A stretch of 64,000 nucleotides of DNA from Acinetobacter genomosp. 15BJ (lineage in GTDB: Bacteria; Pseudomonadota; Gammaproteobacteria; Pseudomonadales; Moraxellaceae), in the NCBI RefSeq assembly GCF_000400715.1, contig NZ_KE007346.1, positions 494,728 to 558,727 on the forward strand, written 5' to 3'. A model generated the notes under the pieces. The model was not told the origin of the DNA. It made no database searches and was given only the letters and a program-made list of their open reading frames with translations. Positions 8,534 to 18,030 of the stretch are shown piece after piece (position 1 is the stretch's first letter; each line of letters begins with the position of its first letter). The position numbers and the translations under genes were made by a program.

Positions 8534-9425
8534 TTATTCTTCTCCTTCGAATGATAGAAATAATCAAGATCAGGAGTAATCCACCGCCAAGTAATAACGA
8601 AATCCAGGAAATAGAACTCCCAAATGTACTGAGTAAACTCGGATAATGTGCTGAGTAGATGTAGTCGAGTGGAATAACCACTGTACTTAACCCAATCAAA
8701 ATATAGCCAAATAAACTGGTTTCAACTCCATCCGTACTGCTGCTAAATTGTGTGCGATTCAGATCCCATGAGATCCCCAGTTTTGGATACTCAATGGTAT
8801 TTACGGGCATTCCACGTGGTGGGTTAATTACCACTTGATAACCTGAGCTTTGTGAGGGATCGGTAATGGCTTGATAAAAATAGTGCTGATGATGTTGAAT
8901 TTTGCGCGCTGGAATACGTAATTCATCGGGGAGGTCTGATTGAATAATATAACTACCAGCGGGTTGAGCAATCAGGTTTTCATCCCAACCGGTTTCAATC
9001 AGTGCCGCTAAGGGACGTAGGCCAATCGCAGTTGAGAAAGTTGCTTTAGCTGCAAAATACTTTGCATGAGCCATTTGATAGAAGGCAACAGGAATAGCAC
9101 CCTCATTCACCGCTTTTTTTATTTTATAATATTTAACTGCGCTAAAATATTCATTGGGTAAAATCACACCGGGTTTGATACCTTGTTCAATCAATTGTTT
9201 AAAGCTTTCGGAGTCCAACTGATCAGATGTAAACACAGGCCACCATGTCGCAGGCTGAGGAAAGAGTTCAGCAACTGTTTGAGGTGTTTGAATTTGAGTA
9301 CTTAGATCCGTTTTTGCTGTTTCGATCTGACAGTGGTAGTACTGCTGATAAAATTGCTGCAAGGTTGTATCTGGGAAATGGCTGGTTGCAACAATTACTC
9401 CACAAATATTAAGTAAGACAGACAT
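8520..9425 (-). CDS. Membrane-anchored protein of unknown function in a polysaccharide-like operon
   Basis: I do not recognise the family. The 301-residue product begins with a short hydrophobic segment (about 3-15), then a largely soluble region of about 215 residues (WWPVFTSDQLD, GVILPNEYFSAVKYYKIKKA, RIPARKIQHHQHYFYQAI), and ends with two hydrophobic helices (about 240-262 and 270-292) and a basic tail RRRRINAR. This suggests an inner-membrane protein whose large domain is on one face. Its start overlaps the upstream stop as TGATG, and it overlaps the glycosyltransferase start by 14 bases, so the three genes are translationally coupled. The context implies a role in making or exporting a polysaccharide (inference). 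Confidence 0.75.
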   Translation of the reverse strand: MSVLLNICGVIVATSHFPDTTLQQFYQQYYHCQIETAKTDLSTQIQTPQTVAELFPQPATWWPVFTSDQLDSESFKQLIEQGIKPGVILPNEYFSAVKYYKIKKAVNEGAIPVAFYQMAHAKYFAAKATFSTAIGLRPLAALIETGWDENLIAQPAGSYIIQSDLPDELRIPARKIQHHQHYFYQAITDPSQSSGYQVVINPPRGMPVNTIEYPKLGISWDLNRTQFSSSTDGVETSLFGYILIGLSTVVIPLDYIYSAHYPSLLSTFGSSISWISLLLGGGLLLILIISIIRRRRINARN

Positions 9426-10219
9426 CAGCGCACCTCTCGATCGGAAGGTGTTAAGTATTCAGTATGTTGTTCAATATGTAGTTTGAGTACTGTTAGTTCC
9501 TGAAGGTCTTGAATAAAGCATGGATAGATTTGATTTTGGTCACTACTGGGATCGTGAATGACAATACTTTTAATTTCACTGAGTTCTTCGTTAATGAAGT
9601 GGTAAATTACGCTATCTCGCTCAGTGGATAAGATGGACATAATTTTATTTTGGGTTTCTTTCCAAATATCTTCTCCCAGCATTTCACGAATCAGTATGGT
9701 GTTATTAATACGGGTACTGATGATTCGATAGTGGTCTTTATGCGTGAGCTGAAGCAGCTTTTTGAGTTCGCCTTGGAAATGTTTCAATGCTGTGAGTGGC
9801 AAAATATCGTGTTGATAATTACGATCATAACTCTGAATGTCACGGAAGCTTTTTAGCGCATTTTGAATATTATGACGTATCGCACTTAAAAAGATTGGTG
9901 TAATTGGTAGCACAAACAATAACAGCAGTTGACGTTCGACATAAGTTTGATTGGCAAGGTCAAGGAAAAAATAGACAGCAACACCAACAAATGTGACAAG
10001 TCCGAGAGCTAACGCCATACCAACATTTAAAAAAGCCCCTGAAATTAACAAAATAAGTAAAAACACCCAGCTTCCGCGATAACTTGCTGGCAGCCACTCG
10101 TACGCAACGATGCCCATAAAAATTTGAGCTGAGATAATCCATAAGACGAGTGCTGGAGCCGGATTTTTTTGCATAATAATTTTAGTTTTAATAAATGTCT
10201 TTTGTGAAGAAGTTAGCAT
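9425..10219 (-). CDS. Membrane protein with degenerate GGDEF-like domain
   Basis: Of 264 residues, the first 115 or so hold about four hydrophobic helices (VLWIISAQIFMGIVAYEWL, WVFLLILLISGAFL, ALGLVTFVGVAVYFFLDL, LLLLFVLPITPIFL). The cytoplasmic part contains RNYQHDILPLTALKHFQGEL, which resembles the start of a GGDEF domain (HDxLTxLxN), and later IREMLGEDIWKETQNKIMS, but no GG(D/E)EF active site is visible. By analogy with PelD-like proteins, a membrane plus degenerate GGDEF protein next to a glycosyltransferase could be a c-di-GMP-responsive activator of polysaccharide synthesis. That is inference from architecture, and sequence family membership is not established. It is first in the operon, and the next start overlaps its stop by one base. 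An alternative start is ATG 10174. Confidence 0.6.
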   Translation of the reverse strand: MLTSSQKTFIKTKIIMQKNPAPALVLWIISAQIFMGIVAYEWLPASYRGSWVFLLILLISGAFLNVGMALALGLVTFVGVAVYFFLDLANQTYVERQLLLLFVLPITPIFLSAIRHNIQNALKSFRDIQSYDRNYQHDILPLTALKHFQGELKKLLQLTHKDHYRIISTRINNTILIREMLGEDIWKETQNKIMSILSTERDSVIYHFINEELSEIKSIVIHDPSSDQNQIYPCFIQDLQELTVLKLHIEQHTEYLTPSDREVR

Positions 10220-10360
10220 TATTTTACAGTTTTGACGACAGTTTTTCTGTTGTTAGCTTTGTAAAATAATTTTATAAACAGTAACATACAGTATAGTCTG
10301 TATTTCAAAATAATAAAAAGTATCCTATTTTAGAAGTTTATTTAATTTATGTAAGCTGAG

Positions 10361-11800
10361 TTAGGTTGTTTTAAACGCTTCTATGGCGCGTAGACGACTG
10401 GCCTTTAAATCAACCATTGGCTTAGGATAATCCAGTATTAAGGCCTGATTTTTTGCATAAGGTTCATGAATCATTTTGTTATCAAGATGGGCAAGTTCTG
10501 GAATCCATTTACGGATATATTCTCCTTCAGGATCAAACTTTTGTGATTGAGTCGTCGGATTAAACACACGGAAATAAGGAACAGCATCCGTGCCTGTAGA
10601 TGCGCACCATTGCCATCCGCCATTATTGGCAGCCAAGTCACCATCAATTAGATGCTGCATAAACCATTGTTCACCTTTACGCCAGTCGATGAGTAGGTTC
10701 TTGCTTAAGAACATGGCACAGATCATACGCACGCGATTATGCATCCAACCAGTGGCTAACATTTGCCGCATACCTGCATCAATAATGGGAATACCTGTTT
10801 GCCCTTGCTGCCATTTTGCTAGAGCAGCTGGATCATCTTGCCAACAGATCTTTTGGGTGTGAGATTGAAAGGGGTGATGCTTGGAGACTTTGGGGAAATC
10901 AAACAAGATATGTTGATAAAATTCACGCCAAAGCAGTTCATCTAGCCATGTTTGTTGGCCTTCGGACTGAATCTCAAAATGTCCGTGTTGCTGTCTAAAC
11001 AGGGCTTGCAGGCATTGACGAATCGAAATAATCCCAATATTTAAATAGGCAGAAAGCTGGCTGGTGCCAGATAGTGCAGGTAAGTCCCGTGTTGTTTTAT
11101 AGCCAGTTAAGCGTTCATCAATAAATTGATCTAAGAGCATGAATGCATGTGCTTCTCCAACTTGCCATTCGCTAAAGTTGGTATCTTGGATTTGTTTTAT
11201 ATAGTCCCGTTGTAATGTTTGAATCTCATCTTGGTGAAAGGATGATATATCCAGCGACAGTGGTTGCTGCTCCGTTGGGGAGGGATAACATTGGGGTAAA
11301 CCATGCTGTAAACGTTGATAGCAGGTTTTCTTAAATGCACCAAAAACCTGATACGGAGAGTTAGATTGATTGCGGATAGAGGCAACAGGAAATAAAGTTC
11401 GATCATGGAAAAGGATCAATTCTTTTTTATGCTGATTGAGTTGTTGCTGTACAGTCTGATCCCGTTTGAGTTCATTGCTGCCAAGTTCGATATTGGCATA
11501 TATATTTTCAATATTAAGTTTTTGAATTAAAAGTGAAAAAAAGTCAGGGATATCTTGCCAAAATGGAATTGTTTGAACCAGTAGGGGAATATTCAGGTCT
11601 GCAAGTTGCTGTTTGAGTTGTTGTAATTGACGTAGATAAAATTCGATTTTAATCGCTGCATCGTCGTGTTGTTGCCACTGCGCAGGGGACAAAACTATAA
11701 GTGCAATTGTGGGGCCTGCTTGAGTCGCATGCCAAAGCGCTGCATGATCATGGATTCTTAAATCTTGGCGAAACCAAATCAGTTGATAGGTCTGAGACAT
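10361..11800 (-). CDS. phrB: Deoxyribodipyrimidine photolyase
   Basis: A class I CPD photolyase, which uses blue light and FADH- to split cyclobutane pyrimidine dimers. The N-terminal antenna domain starts YQLIWFRQDLRIHDHAAL. The FAD domain holds WLDELLWREFYQHIL, GIPIIDAGMRQMLATGWMHNR and the signature NGGWQWCASTGTDAVPYFR. ATG 11800 gives 479 residues starting MSQTYQLIWFR, matching the family N-terminus. The frame extends to a TTG at 11869, but the extra 23 residues do not look like photolyase. The gene stands alone, and no light-sensing regulator is adjacent. Confidence 0.93.
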   Translation of the reverse strand: MSQTYQLIWFRQDLRIHDHAALWHATQAGPTIALIVLSPAQWQQHDDAAIKIEFYLRQLQQLKQQLADLNIPLLVQTIPFWQDIPDFFSLLIQKLNIENIYANIELGSNELKRDQTVQQQLNQHKKELILFHDRTLFPVASIRNQSNSPYQVFGAFKKTCYQRLQHGLPQCYPSPTEQQPLSLDISSFHQDEIQTLQRDYIKQIQDTNFSEWQVGEAHAFMLLDQFIDERLTGYKTTRDLPALSGTSQLSAYLNIGIISIRQCLQALFRQQHGHFEIQSEGQQTWLDELLWREFYQHILFDFPKVSKHHPFQSHTQKICWQDDPAALAKWQQGQTGIPIIDAGMRQMLATGWMHNRVRMICAMFLSKNLLIDWRKGEQWFMQHLIDGDLAANNGGWQWCASTGTDAVPYFRVFNPTTQSQKFDPEGEYIRKWIPELAHLDNKMIHEPYAKNQALILDYPKPMVDLKASRLRAIEAFKTT

Positions 11801-11870
11801 AGCTGTGGATTGTAATCGAAAGTTGGATAACGTTAAGCGATTTTCCGATTTTGGAAAAGTACTTGGCAAT

Positions 11871-11899
11871 AAAAAAGCAAAGCCGAAGCTTTGCTTTTT
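11871..11899 (-). terminator. Terminator after the SlyD-like gene
   Basis: AAAAAGCAAAGC pairs with GCTTTGCTTTTT around a CGAA-type tetraloop, with T-runs on both strands, 20 bases past the stop of the minus-strand gene. Confidence 0.8.
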
Positions 11900-11919
11900 C
11901 TATCTAATTCAAAAATGAA

Positions 11920-12402
11920 TTAGTGGTGGTGACCACCTGCACCATGAACGTGACCATGATCTAATTCTTCTTGAGAAGCATCACGGATTTCAACGATTTC
12001 TACTTCAAAAGTAAGATCTTGGCCAGCAAGCGGGAAGTTCGCATCAACGATGATGTTGTCACCTTCAATCGCTTTAACAGTCACGATTTGAACGCCATCA
12101 TCAGTTTGAGCTTGGAATTGCATACCAGGTTGGATGTTATCCACACCTTGGAACATTTGAGCTGGAACTTCTTGAACGAGGTCTGGGTTGTATTCGCCAT
12201 AACCTTCAGCAGCTGGAACGTTTACAGTGAATTTTTCGCCTACAGTTTTACCTGTAAGTGCATTTTCTAAACCAGGAATGATGTTGCCTGCGCCGTGCAA
12301 ATATGCAAGTGGTTCACCTTGAGATTGATCAAGTGTTTCACCCTCAGCGTTTGTTAAAGTGTAGTGGAATGAAACCACGTGGTTAAGTGCAATAGCAGTC
12401 AT
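11920..12402 (-). CDS. FKBP-type peptidyl-prolyl isomerase, SlyD-like
   Basis: A cytoplasmic prolyl isomerase and chaperone of the SlyD/FkpB branch. The first half has the FKBP fold with VSFHYTLTNAEGETLDQS and YLHGAGNIIPGLENAL. The IF (chaperone) insert follows, holding AEGYGEYNPDLVQEVP. The C-terminus ends in a short His-rich tail (HGHVHGAGGHHH), which could bind metal as in SlyD, though it is shorter and has no Cys. ATG 12402 gives MTAIALNHVVSFHY, aligning with the SlyD N-terminus. An upstream ATG at 12423 adds seven residues. The length of 160 is typical for the group. Confidence 0.88.
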   Translation of the reverse strand: MTAIALNHVVSFHYTLTNAEGETLDQSQGEPLAYLHGAGNIIPGLENALTGKTVGEKFTVNVPAAEGYGEYNPDLVQEVPAQMFQGVDNIQPGMQFQAQTDDGVQIVTVKAIEGDNIIVDANFPLAGQDLTFEVEIVEIRDASQEELDHGHVHGAGGHHH

Positions 12403-12527
12403 GTTTTGAATCCATGTCATCAATAGTTTTAGCTGTATATCATAAAGTGAAAAATAGATTTTGTTGACTATTTTCCACTTTTTGAAACGATTTAGTTAAA
12501 TATTGAGACGAAATATCAAATTTCAAC

Positions 12528-13814
12528 TCAATACAGCTTAATTTTTGGACGTACACGACGTGTTAGAAAATCCTTCATGGTGAGCATCCCTGCTTGGGTA
12601 TAACCATGAATATTGGCTTGATGCAGTCGATATAACGATACATACATGGTTTTTGCAATAAAGCCTTGTACGCTGACATCGCCTAACAATTCGCCTACAG
12701 CTTGGTTGTGGCTTAATGACACCAGAGATCCTTTCTCATTAAAGCTAAACATCGGCTGTGGAGAACCCGACAAACGTGCTGCCATTGCATCGACCAAGAA
12801 TGTTGCTTGCTGACTTGCTACTTGTGCACGTGGACCTAGAGGCGGCTGACGCGCATCTAATTGACAGTTGGCGCAATCACCAAAGGCAAATACATTTGGG
12901 TCAGAATAAGTCTGTAGTGTTGCATACACCATTAAACGATTAATCTTGTCACGTTTAAAATCAGTAAATGATTCTAGAACTTTCGGTGCTTTGACGCCTG
13001 CTGCCCAAACCGTAATATCTGAGTGCAAGACACTCCCATTACTAAAATAGACATTTGATTCATCGACTTTTTGCACTTTATGTTGGGTCAGAATTTCAAT
13101 ACCCATTTTCTTGAGTTGCTTGGCACTATGCGCAGCCGTTTTTTCAGTCAGTGCAGGGAGAATGCGATCAGAGGCTTCAATTAGGGTAATTTTGACCTGC
13201 TTAGGATCGATTTTCTTTAAACCATAGCGATAAAAGTTTTTCGTGGTTTCAATCAGTTCAGCTGCTAGTTCGACACCTGTTGCGCCAGCCCCAACAATAC
13301 CAATATTTAAAGCACGTTCAGTTGGCTGGTTTTGTGCTTCGATATACAGATGAAACAAATCTTGTTGGAAGATGTCCGCTTGTTGACGGCTATCAAGGAA
13401 ATGACAATGTTCGCGGACACCTTCTGTGCCAAAGTCATTCGATACAGAACCTACCGCCAGAACAAGTGTATCGTAGCTGAGGTTCTGGGTGAGTGGAGTG
13501 TGTTCTTTAGAAAGCTGTGGGGGAGAAAGCGTAATTTGTTTTTGATCTTTGTCGACATCGATTAAGGTTCCAAGCACGAACTCAAAATGATGTTTTTCTG
13601 CGTGAGCAAAATAATTGGTTTGTTCTTCGTGAGGATTAAGTGAGCCTGCTGCGATTTCGTGAAGGAGAGGTTTCCATATGTGAGTGAGGTTTTGATCAAC
13701 TAGGGTAATTCGGGCTTTCTTGCGTCGACCAAAACGTTCTCCTAGTTGTGTCGCAAGCTCTAAACCACCTGCGCCACCGCCTACAATCACGATATGATGT
13801 AAGGTTTTACTCAT
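12528..13814 (-). CDS. ndh: Type II NADH:quinone dehydrogenase
   Basis: A non-proton-pumping NADH dehydrogenase at the inner membrane that passes electrons to quinone. The 428-residue protein has an N-terminal FAD-binding Rossmann motif (VIVGGGAGGLELATQLG), the second NADH-binding motif (IGIVGAGATGVELAAELIE), and the FAD-closing segment NVFAFGDCANCQ near residue 300. LTHIWKPLLHEIAAG is typical of NDH-2. The C-terminal region is amphipathic rather than transmembrane. The gene is monocistronic, about 95 bases downstream of the carboxypeptidase on the same strand with a hairpin between. Confidence 0.93.
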   Translation of the reverse strand: MSKTLHHIVIVGGGAGGLELATQLGERFGRRKKARITLVDQNLTHIWKPLLHEIAAGSLNPHEEQTNYFAHAEKHHFEFVLGTLIDVDKDQKQITLSPPQLSKEHTPLTQNLSYDTLVLAVGSVSNDFGTEGVREHCHFLDSRQQADIFQQDLFHLYIEAQNQPTERALNIGIVGAGATGVELAAELIETTKNFYRYGLKKIDPKQVKITLIEASDRILPALTEKTAAHSAKQLKKMGIEILTQHKVQKVDESNVYFSNGSVLHSDITVWAAGVKAPKVLESFTDFKRDKINRLMVYATLQTYSDPNVFAFGDCANCQLDARQPPLGPRAQVASQQATFLVDAMAARLSGSPQPMFSFNEKGSLVSLSHNQAVGELLGDVSVQGFIAKTMYVSLYRLHQANIHGYTQAGMLTMKDFLTRRVRPKIKLY

Positions 13815-13836
13815 GATTAACCTAATTTTTTTTGTG

Positions 13837-13868
13837 AAAGGATGGCTGGATTATGCCATCCTTTTTTT
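13837..13868. other. Stem-loop between the carboxypeptidase and ndh genes
   Basis: AAAGGATGGC pairs with GCCATCCTTT around eight bases. A T-run follows only on the plus strand, where no gene reads into it. On the minus strand, from the carboxypeptidase, the stem is followed by just three T. It may still separate the two minus-strand genes. Confidence 0.5.
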
Positions 13869-13909
13869 TATATTGTATTGGTAATCTTGATAGAAATAGT
13901 AGGTTTTTT

Positions 13910-15229
13910 TTAACCTTGGTTTAAAGGGTAAAGTTTTGGGTTTTTAGTGTCATTTGTTGAGAAAAAACTGAACAAATTAGAAAACCAGATCATAATTTTC
14001 TGAAAAATATTGGCTTCTTCAATCTGCACATCATTCTCAATCTGTAAGCTACGTATCAATTGATTGTTTTGATAGATTGATACCGTTGCCAAATTCATGA
14101 CTTGAGTCAAAGGGGCAGTTAAATGCTGTTCATTCAGCTCAATATTGATATGTGTATTTGTGGTTTGAAGCGGTTCAACGGTAGTGACTTGCTGGTTGGC
14201 ATCTGTCAAATGAATACGTTGGGTGAGTAAGTCAAAAGTATTTAAATCAATCGGTGTGGTTTGACCATATAAAGAAGTGGTCACAATGGTCGGTTGCTGT
14301 GTTTCTACTTTAAACATTTTCAAGGTCGATTTAATTACAGGAAGTTCTGCAATCAATCTTTGCTTTGGAATTATTTCTTCATCGCGGGTATAGGTATAGG
14401 CCAAGTTCATTAACTTATGTGCCACTTCAGCACGTTTTACTGCGCTAGGTGTACCTAATACCACAACAATCAAACGACGCTTTTCAACATGAGGGTTAAA
14501 AGTCGGACGCTCTGCTGTTAATGCAAGATTATAACCTGCTGCTTTGGTATAACCCGTTTTTAGACCATCTGCTGTTGGATCCATTTTTAATGCAAGATTA
14601 GTGGCGTGATGGAAACGTTGGTTATAACTAAAACTTGGCATTTTTGAATAATATAAATATTCAGGCGTTTCTTTCACGATCGCTTTTGCAAGTAAGCTTA
14701 AATCTGCAGCTGTTGAATAATGATCGGTCATAGTGATTCCAGCAGGATTGCTGAAATGTGTATCTTTCATGCCCAATGCTTGTGCTTCTTGGTTCATACG
14801 AGCAACGAACTGCGGCACACTGCCTGAAATTTTTTCAGCAAGGGTGACGGCCGCATCATTGGCAGACATCACAATTAAACCTGCCAAAAGCTGATCCACA
14901 GAAATCTGTTCGCCAGCTTTCAGGTACATCTGTGACTCATCCCACATCACTGTACTGACCACAGGTGTAGCTGTCAGCACTTCTTCTTTACGTAATTTAC
15001 CCGCTTCGATCTCTTTTAGCGCGATATAAGCCACCATCATTTTGGTTAAAGAAGCTGGCGCACGTTGAACGTGACTATTGTGTTCAGCAATGATTTGCCC
15101 TGATTGAGCATCAATCACCGACCATGCTTGTGCTTCAACTGTTTCAGGCGCGATGTTCAGTAAATTTGCATGCGCAAGGTTTGCACAGACGAGACTAAAT
15201 AACGTAAAGAGGGAGAGGAGAAATTTCAC
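13910..15229 (-). CDS. D-alanyl-D-alanine carboxypeptidase (PBP5/6 family)
   Basis: A periplasmic DD-carboxypeptidase that trims the terminal D-Ala of peptidoglycan pentapeptides. A signal peptide (about 1-21, ending ANLAHA) leads to the S11 transpeptidase fold with active-site S60-L-T-K63, S122-A-N124 and K224-T-G226. A PBP5-type C-terminal beta domain follows, and the end holds an amphipathic stretch (IFQKIMIWFSNLFSFF) suited to membrane attachment. At 439 residues it is longer than PBP5 of E. coli. As far as I recall that length fits the Acinetobacter PBP6b (dacD) rather than dacC, but I have not confirmed the paralogue. Confidence 0.9.
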   Translation of the reverse strand: MKFLLSLFTLFSLVCANLAHANLLNIAPETVEAQAWSVIDAQSGQIIAEHNSHVQRAPASLTKMMVAYIALKEIEAGKLRKEEVLTATPVVSTVMWDESQMYLKAGEQISVDQLLAGLIVMSANDAAVTLAEKISGSVPQFVARMNQEAQALGMKDTHFSNPAGITMTDHYSTAADLSLLAKAIVKETPEYLYYSKMPSFSYNQRFHHATNLALKMDPTADGLKTGYTKAAGYNLALTAERPTFNPHVEKRRLIVVVLGTPSAVKRAEVAHKLMNLAYTYTRDEEIIPKQRLIAELPVIKSTLKMFKVETQQPTIVTTSLYGQTTPIDLNTFDLLTQRIHLTDANQQVTTVEPLQTTNTHINIELNEQHLTAPLTQVMNLATVSIYQNNQLIRSLQIENDVQIEEANIFQKIMIWFSNLFSFFSTNDTKNPKLYPLNQG

Positions 15230-15399
15230 GTGAATACCTTGTATTGCCGATCCGATGGCCTTAAATGTGAGAGGAGAATGCTATGACTTTTTTGTTGAAG
15301 AATCCAGCAACTTTTGCTGACAATTACGACATCTACGCATGACTTTGTAAAAAAATGCTAAGCTGTGTGAAATTGTTCCTATTTTCATGATTAAAAATT

Positions 15400-17100
15400 A
15401 TGTTGCACTACCAAATTGAGTTCGACGATTATCGCCAGCACCTGATTCATGTCACACTTCGTTTTCTTGCAAATCCCAATCAAGAACTTTGGCTACCGAC
15501 TTGGATTCCCGGCAGTTATTTGATTCGAGAATTTTCAAAACATATTGAATCGGTTAAAGCGTCTGATGAAGCAGGGCGTTTGTTAAGCATTAAAAAAACA
15601 GAAAAAAATCGTTGGCGTTTATTCAATACCGATCACGAACTGATTACGGTTGAATACGATGTCTATGCCTATGATTTGTCTGTACGTGGCGCCTATGTCG
15701 ATCAAACACGGTTATATGTTAATCCTGCATGTGTTTGTTTAGGACTGATAGATCAAGAACAAGCAGCATGTGAGCTTGAACTGTTTCTACCTGATGAATT
15801 AAAACATTTTCAAATTGCAACGGGTTTGCCATCAAAAAGCTTAGTGAAGGGGCGTTTCACCTTAAAAGCGGAAAACTATGACCAATTGATTGATAGTCCA
15901 TTTGAGTTGGCAGATCAAAGTCGTTTTAGTTTTGAAGCCAACGGTATTCCGCATGAGTTTGTAATCTCTGGGAAACACATCACCAACTTGTCGCGTTTAG
16001 AGGCAGACATTCAAAAGATCTGCCAAACTGAAATCAATATGTTTGGTTCAGCACCATTTCAAAACTATACCTTTATGACCATGGCCACAGGCAATAGTTA
16101 TGGTGGCTTGGAGCACTGCAACAGTACCAGCTTAATTACACCACGTGATGATTTACCGAAGGTAGATGAAACAGAAGAACCTTCTAAAGATTATCAACGC
16201 TTCTTAGGTCTTTGTAGCCATGAGTATTTTCATTCATGGTTAGTGAAATTTATTCGTCCTGAAAATTTTGCCAATTATGATTTGCATAAAGAAGCCTATA
16301 CCAGCTTACTGTGGATTTTTGAAGGTTTTACGTCTTATTACGATGATTTGATTTTATTGCGTAGTGGTGTGATTTCGCAGAAGTCTTATTTAGAGCTACT
16401 AAAAGCGCAAATTGATCGTTATTTACAAAATCCAGGACGCTTAATTCAATCTGTTTCTGAGTCTAGTTTTGATGCATGGATTAAGTTCTATCGTCAGGAT
16501 GAAAACTCCAATAATGCAGGAACAAGCTACTATAACAAGGGCAGTTTAGTGGCGCTTTGTCTAGACTTAGGTTTGCGCTTACGTGGTTCAAACTTAGATG
16601 CATTGATGCGCCGTTTGTATGAAAATACCCAAAATGGCGTTCAGGTCAATGATCGGACTATTTTTGAATTATGTAATGAACTGACAGGTGATAACTGGAT
16701 CGAGCAAATCAATCATTTGATTAATACCACGGATGAATTACCACTTGATCAACTATTTCCTGAATTTGGCTTAAGTTATAGCATCAAAGATGAGAAGGCT
16801 TTGCCTTTTGGCTTAAAAGTGGCTGATAAAGCAGAAGGTGTAGTGGTGCAACAGCTGCGCCGTGACAGTGCTGCAGCTCAAGCGGGCTTGTCGGCGAATG
16901 ATGTCATTATTGCGATTGATGGTATTAAGGCATCAGAAAAACTTTTAGCCAAATATGCGAAGCAAAAAGGCAACTTTACAGTTTATGCATTCCGTCGCGA
17001 TGAGTTGTTACAACTGCAACTACAAGCGGGTGAAAACTCACTGACAACAGTTGAGCTCAAAGTTGAAGATCAAAATAAGTTGGATCTTTGGTTAAGATAA
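15400..17100 (+). CDS. M61 family metallopeptidase with PDZ domain
   Basis: A zinc aminopeptidase-like protein of the M61 (glycyl aminopeptidase) family. The N-terminal beta domain starts LHYQIEFDDYRQHLIHVTL and includes ELWLPTWIPGSYLIREFSKH. The zinc motif is H274-E-Y-F-H278 in SHEYFHSWLVKFIRP, with the third ligand expected in WIFEGFTSYYDD. A PDZ domain occupies about 465-545 (VVVQQLRRDSAAAQAGLSAN). No signal peptide is evident, so it is probably cytoplasmic. ATG 15400 begins directly at the domain. The substrate cannot be told from sequence. Confidence 0.9.
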   Translation: MLHYQIEFDDYRQHLIHVTLRFLANPNQELWLPTWIPGSYLIREFSKHIESVKASDEAGRLLSIKKTEKNRWRLFNTDHELITVEYDVYAYDLSVRGAYVDQTRLYVNPACVCLGLIDQEQAACELELFLPDELKHFQIATGLPSKSLVKGRFTLKAENYDQLIDSPFELADQSRFSFEANGIPHEFVISGKHITNLSRLEADIQKICQTEINMFGSAPFQNYTFMTMATGNSYGGLEHCNSTSLITPRDDLPKVDETEEPSKDYQRFLGLCSHEYFHSWLVKFIRPENFANYDLHKEAYTSLLWIFEGFTSYYDDLILLRSGVISQKSYLELLKAQIDRYLQNPGRLIQSVSESSFDAWIKFYRQDENSNNAGTSYYNKGSLVALCLDLGLRLRGSNLDALMRRLYENTQNGVQVNDRTIFELCNELTGDNWIEQINHLINTTDELPLDQLFPEFGLSYSIKDEKALPFGLKVADKAEGVVVQQLRRDSAAAQAGLSANDVIIAIDGIKASEKLLAKYAKQKGNFTVYAFRRDELLQLQLQAGENSLTTVELKVEDQNKLDLWLR

Positions 17101-17115
17101 TCATGATCTAAATAG

Positions 17116-17146
17116 AAAAAGGAAGAGCTGAGTCTCTTCCTTTTTT
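17116..17146 (+). terminator. Terminator after the M61 peptidase gene
   Basis: AAAAAGGAAGA pairs with TCTTCCTTTTT, followed by T. Confidence 0.85.
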
Positions 17147-17194
17147 ATTCAAGTATTTTAATACGCATGGTTGTTGGTAATGAGACAATAGTAT

Positions 17195-17593
17195 TTATTT
17201 TTGTTTTGTCACCAAGCGTGAAATCCCTCTAAATTCGGCAATAATTTCATTGTGCTGATTAGAGATCGTAATATCATAAATTTCAGATCGTCCACTCGGT
17301 GCCTTAAAGATTGCCGTGGCAGTTAAAGTATCGCCAATTTTTCCGGGTTTGATATAACTAATATTGCAATGCTGTCCAACCGCAGATTGTTCACTATTTC
17401 AGGCAATCGCAAATGCGCTGTCAGCAATCGCGAAAATAATTGCACCGTGGCAGGTTCCATGACCTTGGGTATGATTTTCTTTCACTGTTAAAGAGACTGA
17501 GGCTGAACGATGACCTGAGACTGTTAGTTTTGCACCGATCATTTGCATCACAGCATCTTGTTGAAATAAGTCATTCATATTGGCAAGATCCAT
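17195..17593 (-). pseudogene. paaI: PaaI-family thioesterase broken by an in-frame stop
   Basis: Read through one TGA, this is a 132-codon hot-dog thioesterase. The first part has MDLANMNDLFQQDAVMQMIG and the catalytic-region motif TQGHGTCHGAIIFAIADSAF. The frame then meets TGA at 17401-17399 exactly where PaaI proteins have Cys in FAxACNS. After the stop, the same frame continues NSEQSAVGQHCNISYIKPG, then IGDTLTATAIFKAPSGRSEI, and ends at TAA 17197-17195. A single base change of a TGC or TGT Cys codon explains the lesion. The remaining 64-residue fragment lacks the second half of the fold. PaaI hydrolyses phenylacetyl-CoA-type thioesters, and no paa genes are adjacent. Confidence 0.85.
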
Positions 17594-18030
17594 CTTTGTA
17601 TTTGATATGATTTTTAATATAAATTAAATTTAATGAATCATAAATACTGTTTTTATAAATGATAGATAAGATCTGACAAAAACAAATTTTTGATGCCCAA
17701 GCTGATCAGCAGTAGTTTTGGCTTAGCTGATCTGTAGGCAATTATGCAAGTTCAGCCGAAGCCGAAATCGATTTGAAGGGGTGGCGTTTAAATTGATCTT
17801 ACCACTAAAGAATTAACGTAATCTTCATCAAGCTCTGTCAAAATAAGGATCATGCTTAAACAATATGCATATTTGTTTGCTAAATGATCAACTCAGTGCA
17901 TTCATTTAAAGTTGACAGTGGTTTGTATTTGAAAAGACATGACTTGGCCTCATATATACATACCAGAATGCTACTATTATATCATTTTGTAGTATTTTTT
18001 ATCGAAATGTCGTTATCACAGGATATTGCG
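17594..18030. other. Intergenic region upstream of icd, no gene seen
   Basis: About 440 bases without a supported coding frame on either strand. It contains a self-complementary GCTGATCAGC at 17701-17710 and an AGCTGATCT 24 bases on, plus AT-rich stretches. Nothing here matches a known RNA or repeat that I can recognise. Confidence 0.4.

Noticed and set aside
13837..13868. Intrinsic terminator of the carboxypeptidase gene
   Set aside because: On the minus strand the stem is followed by only three T, so it is listed as a stem-loop of uncertain role.
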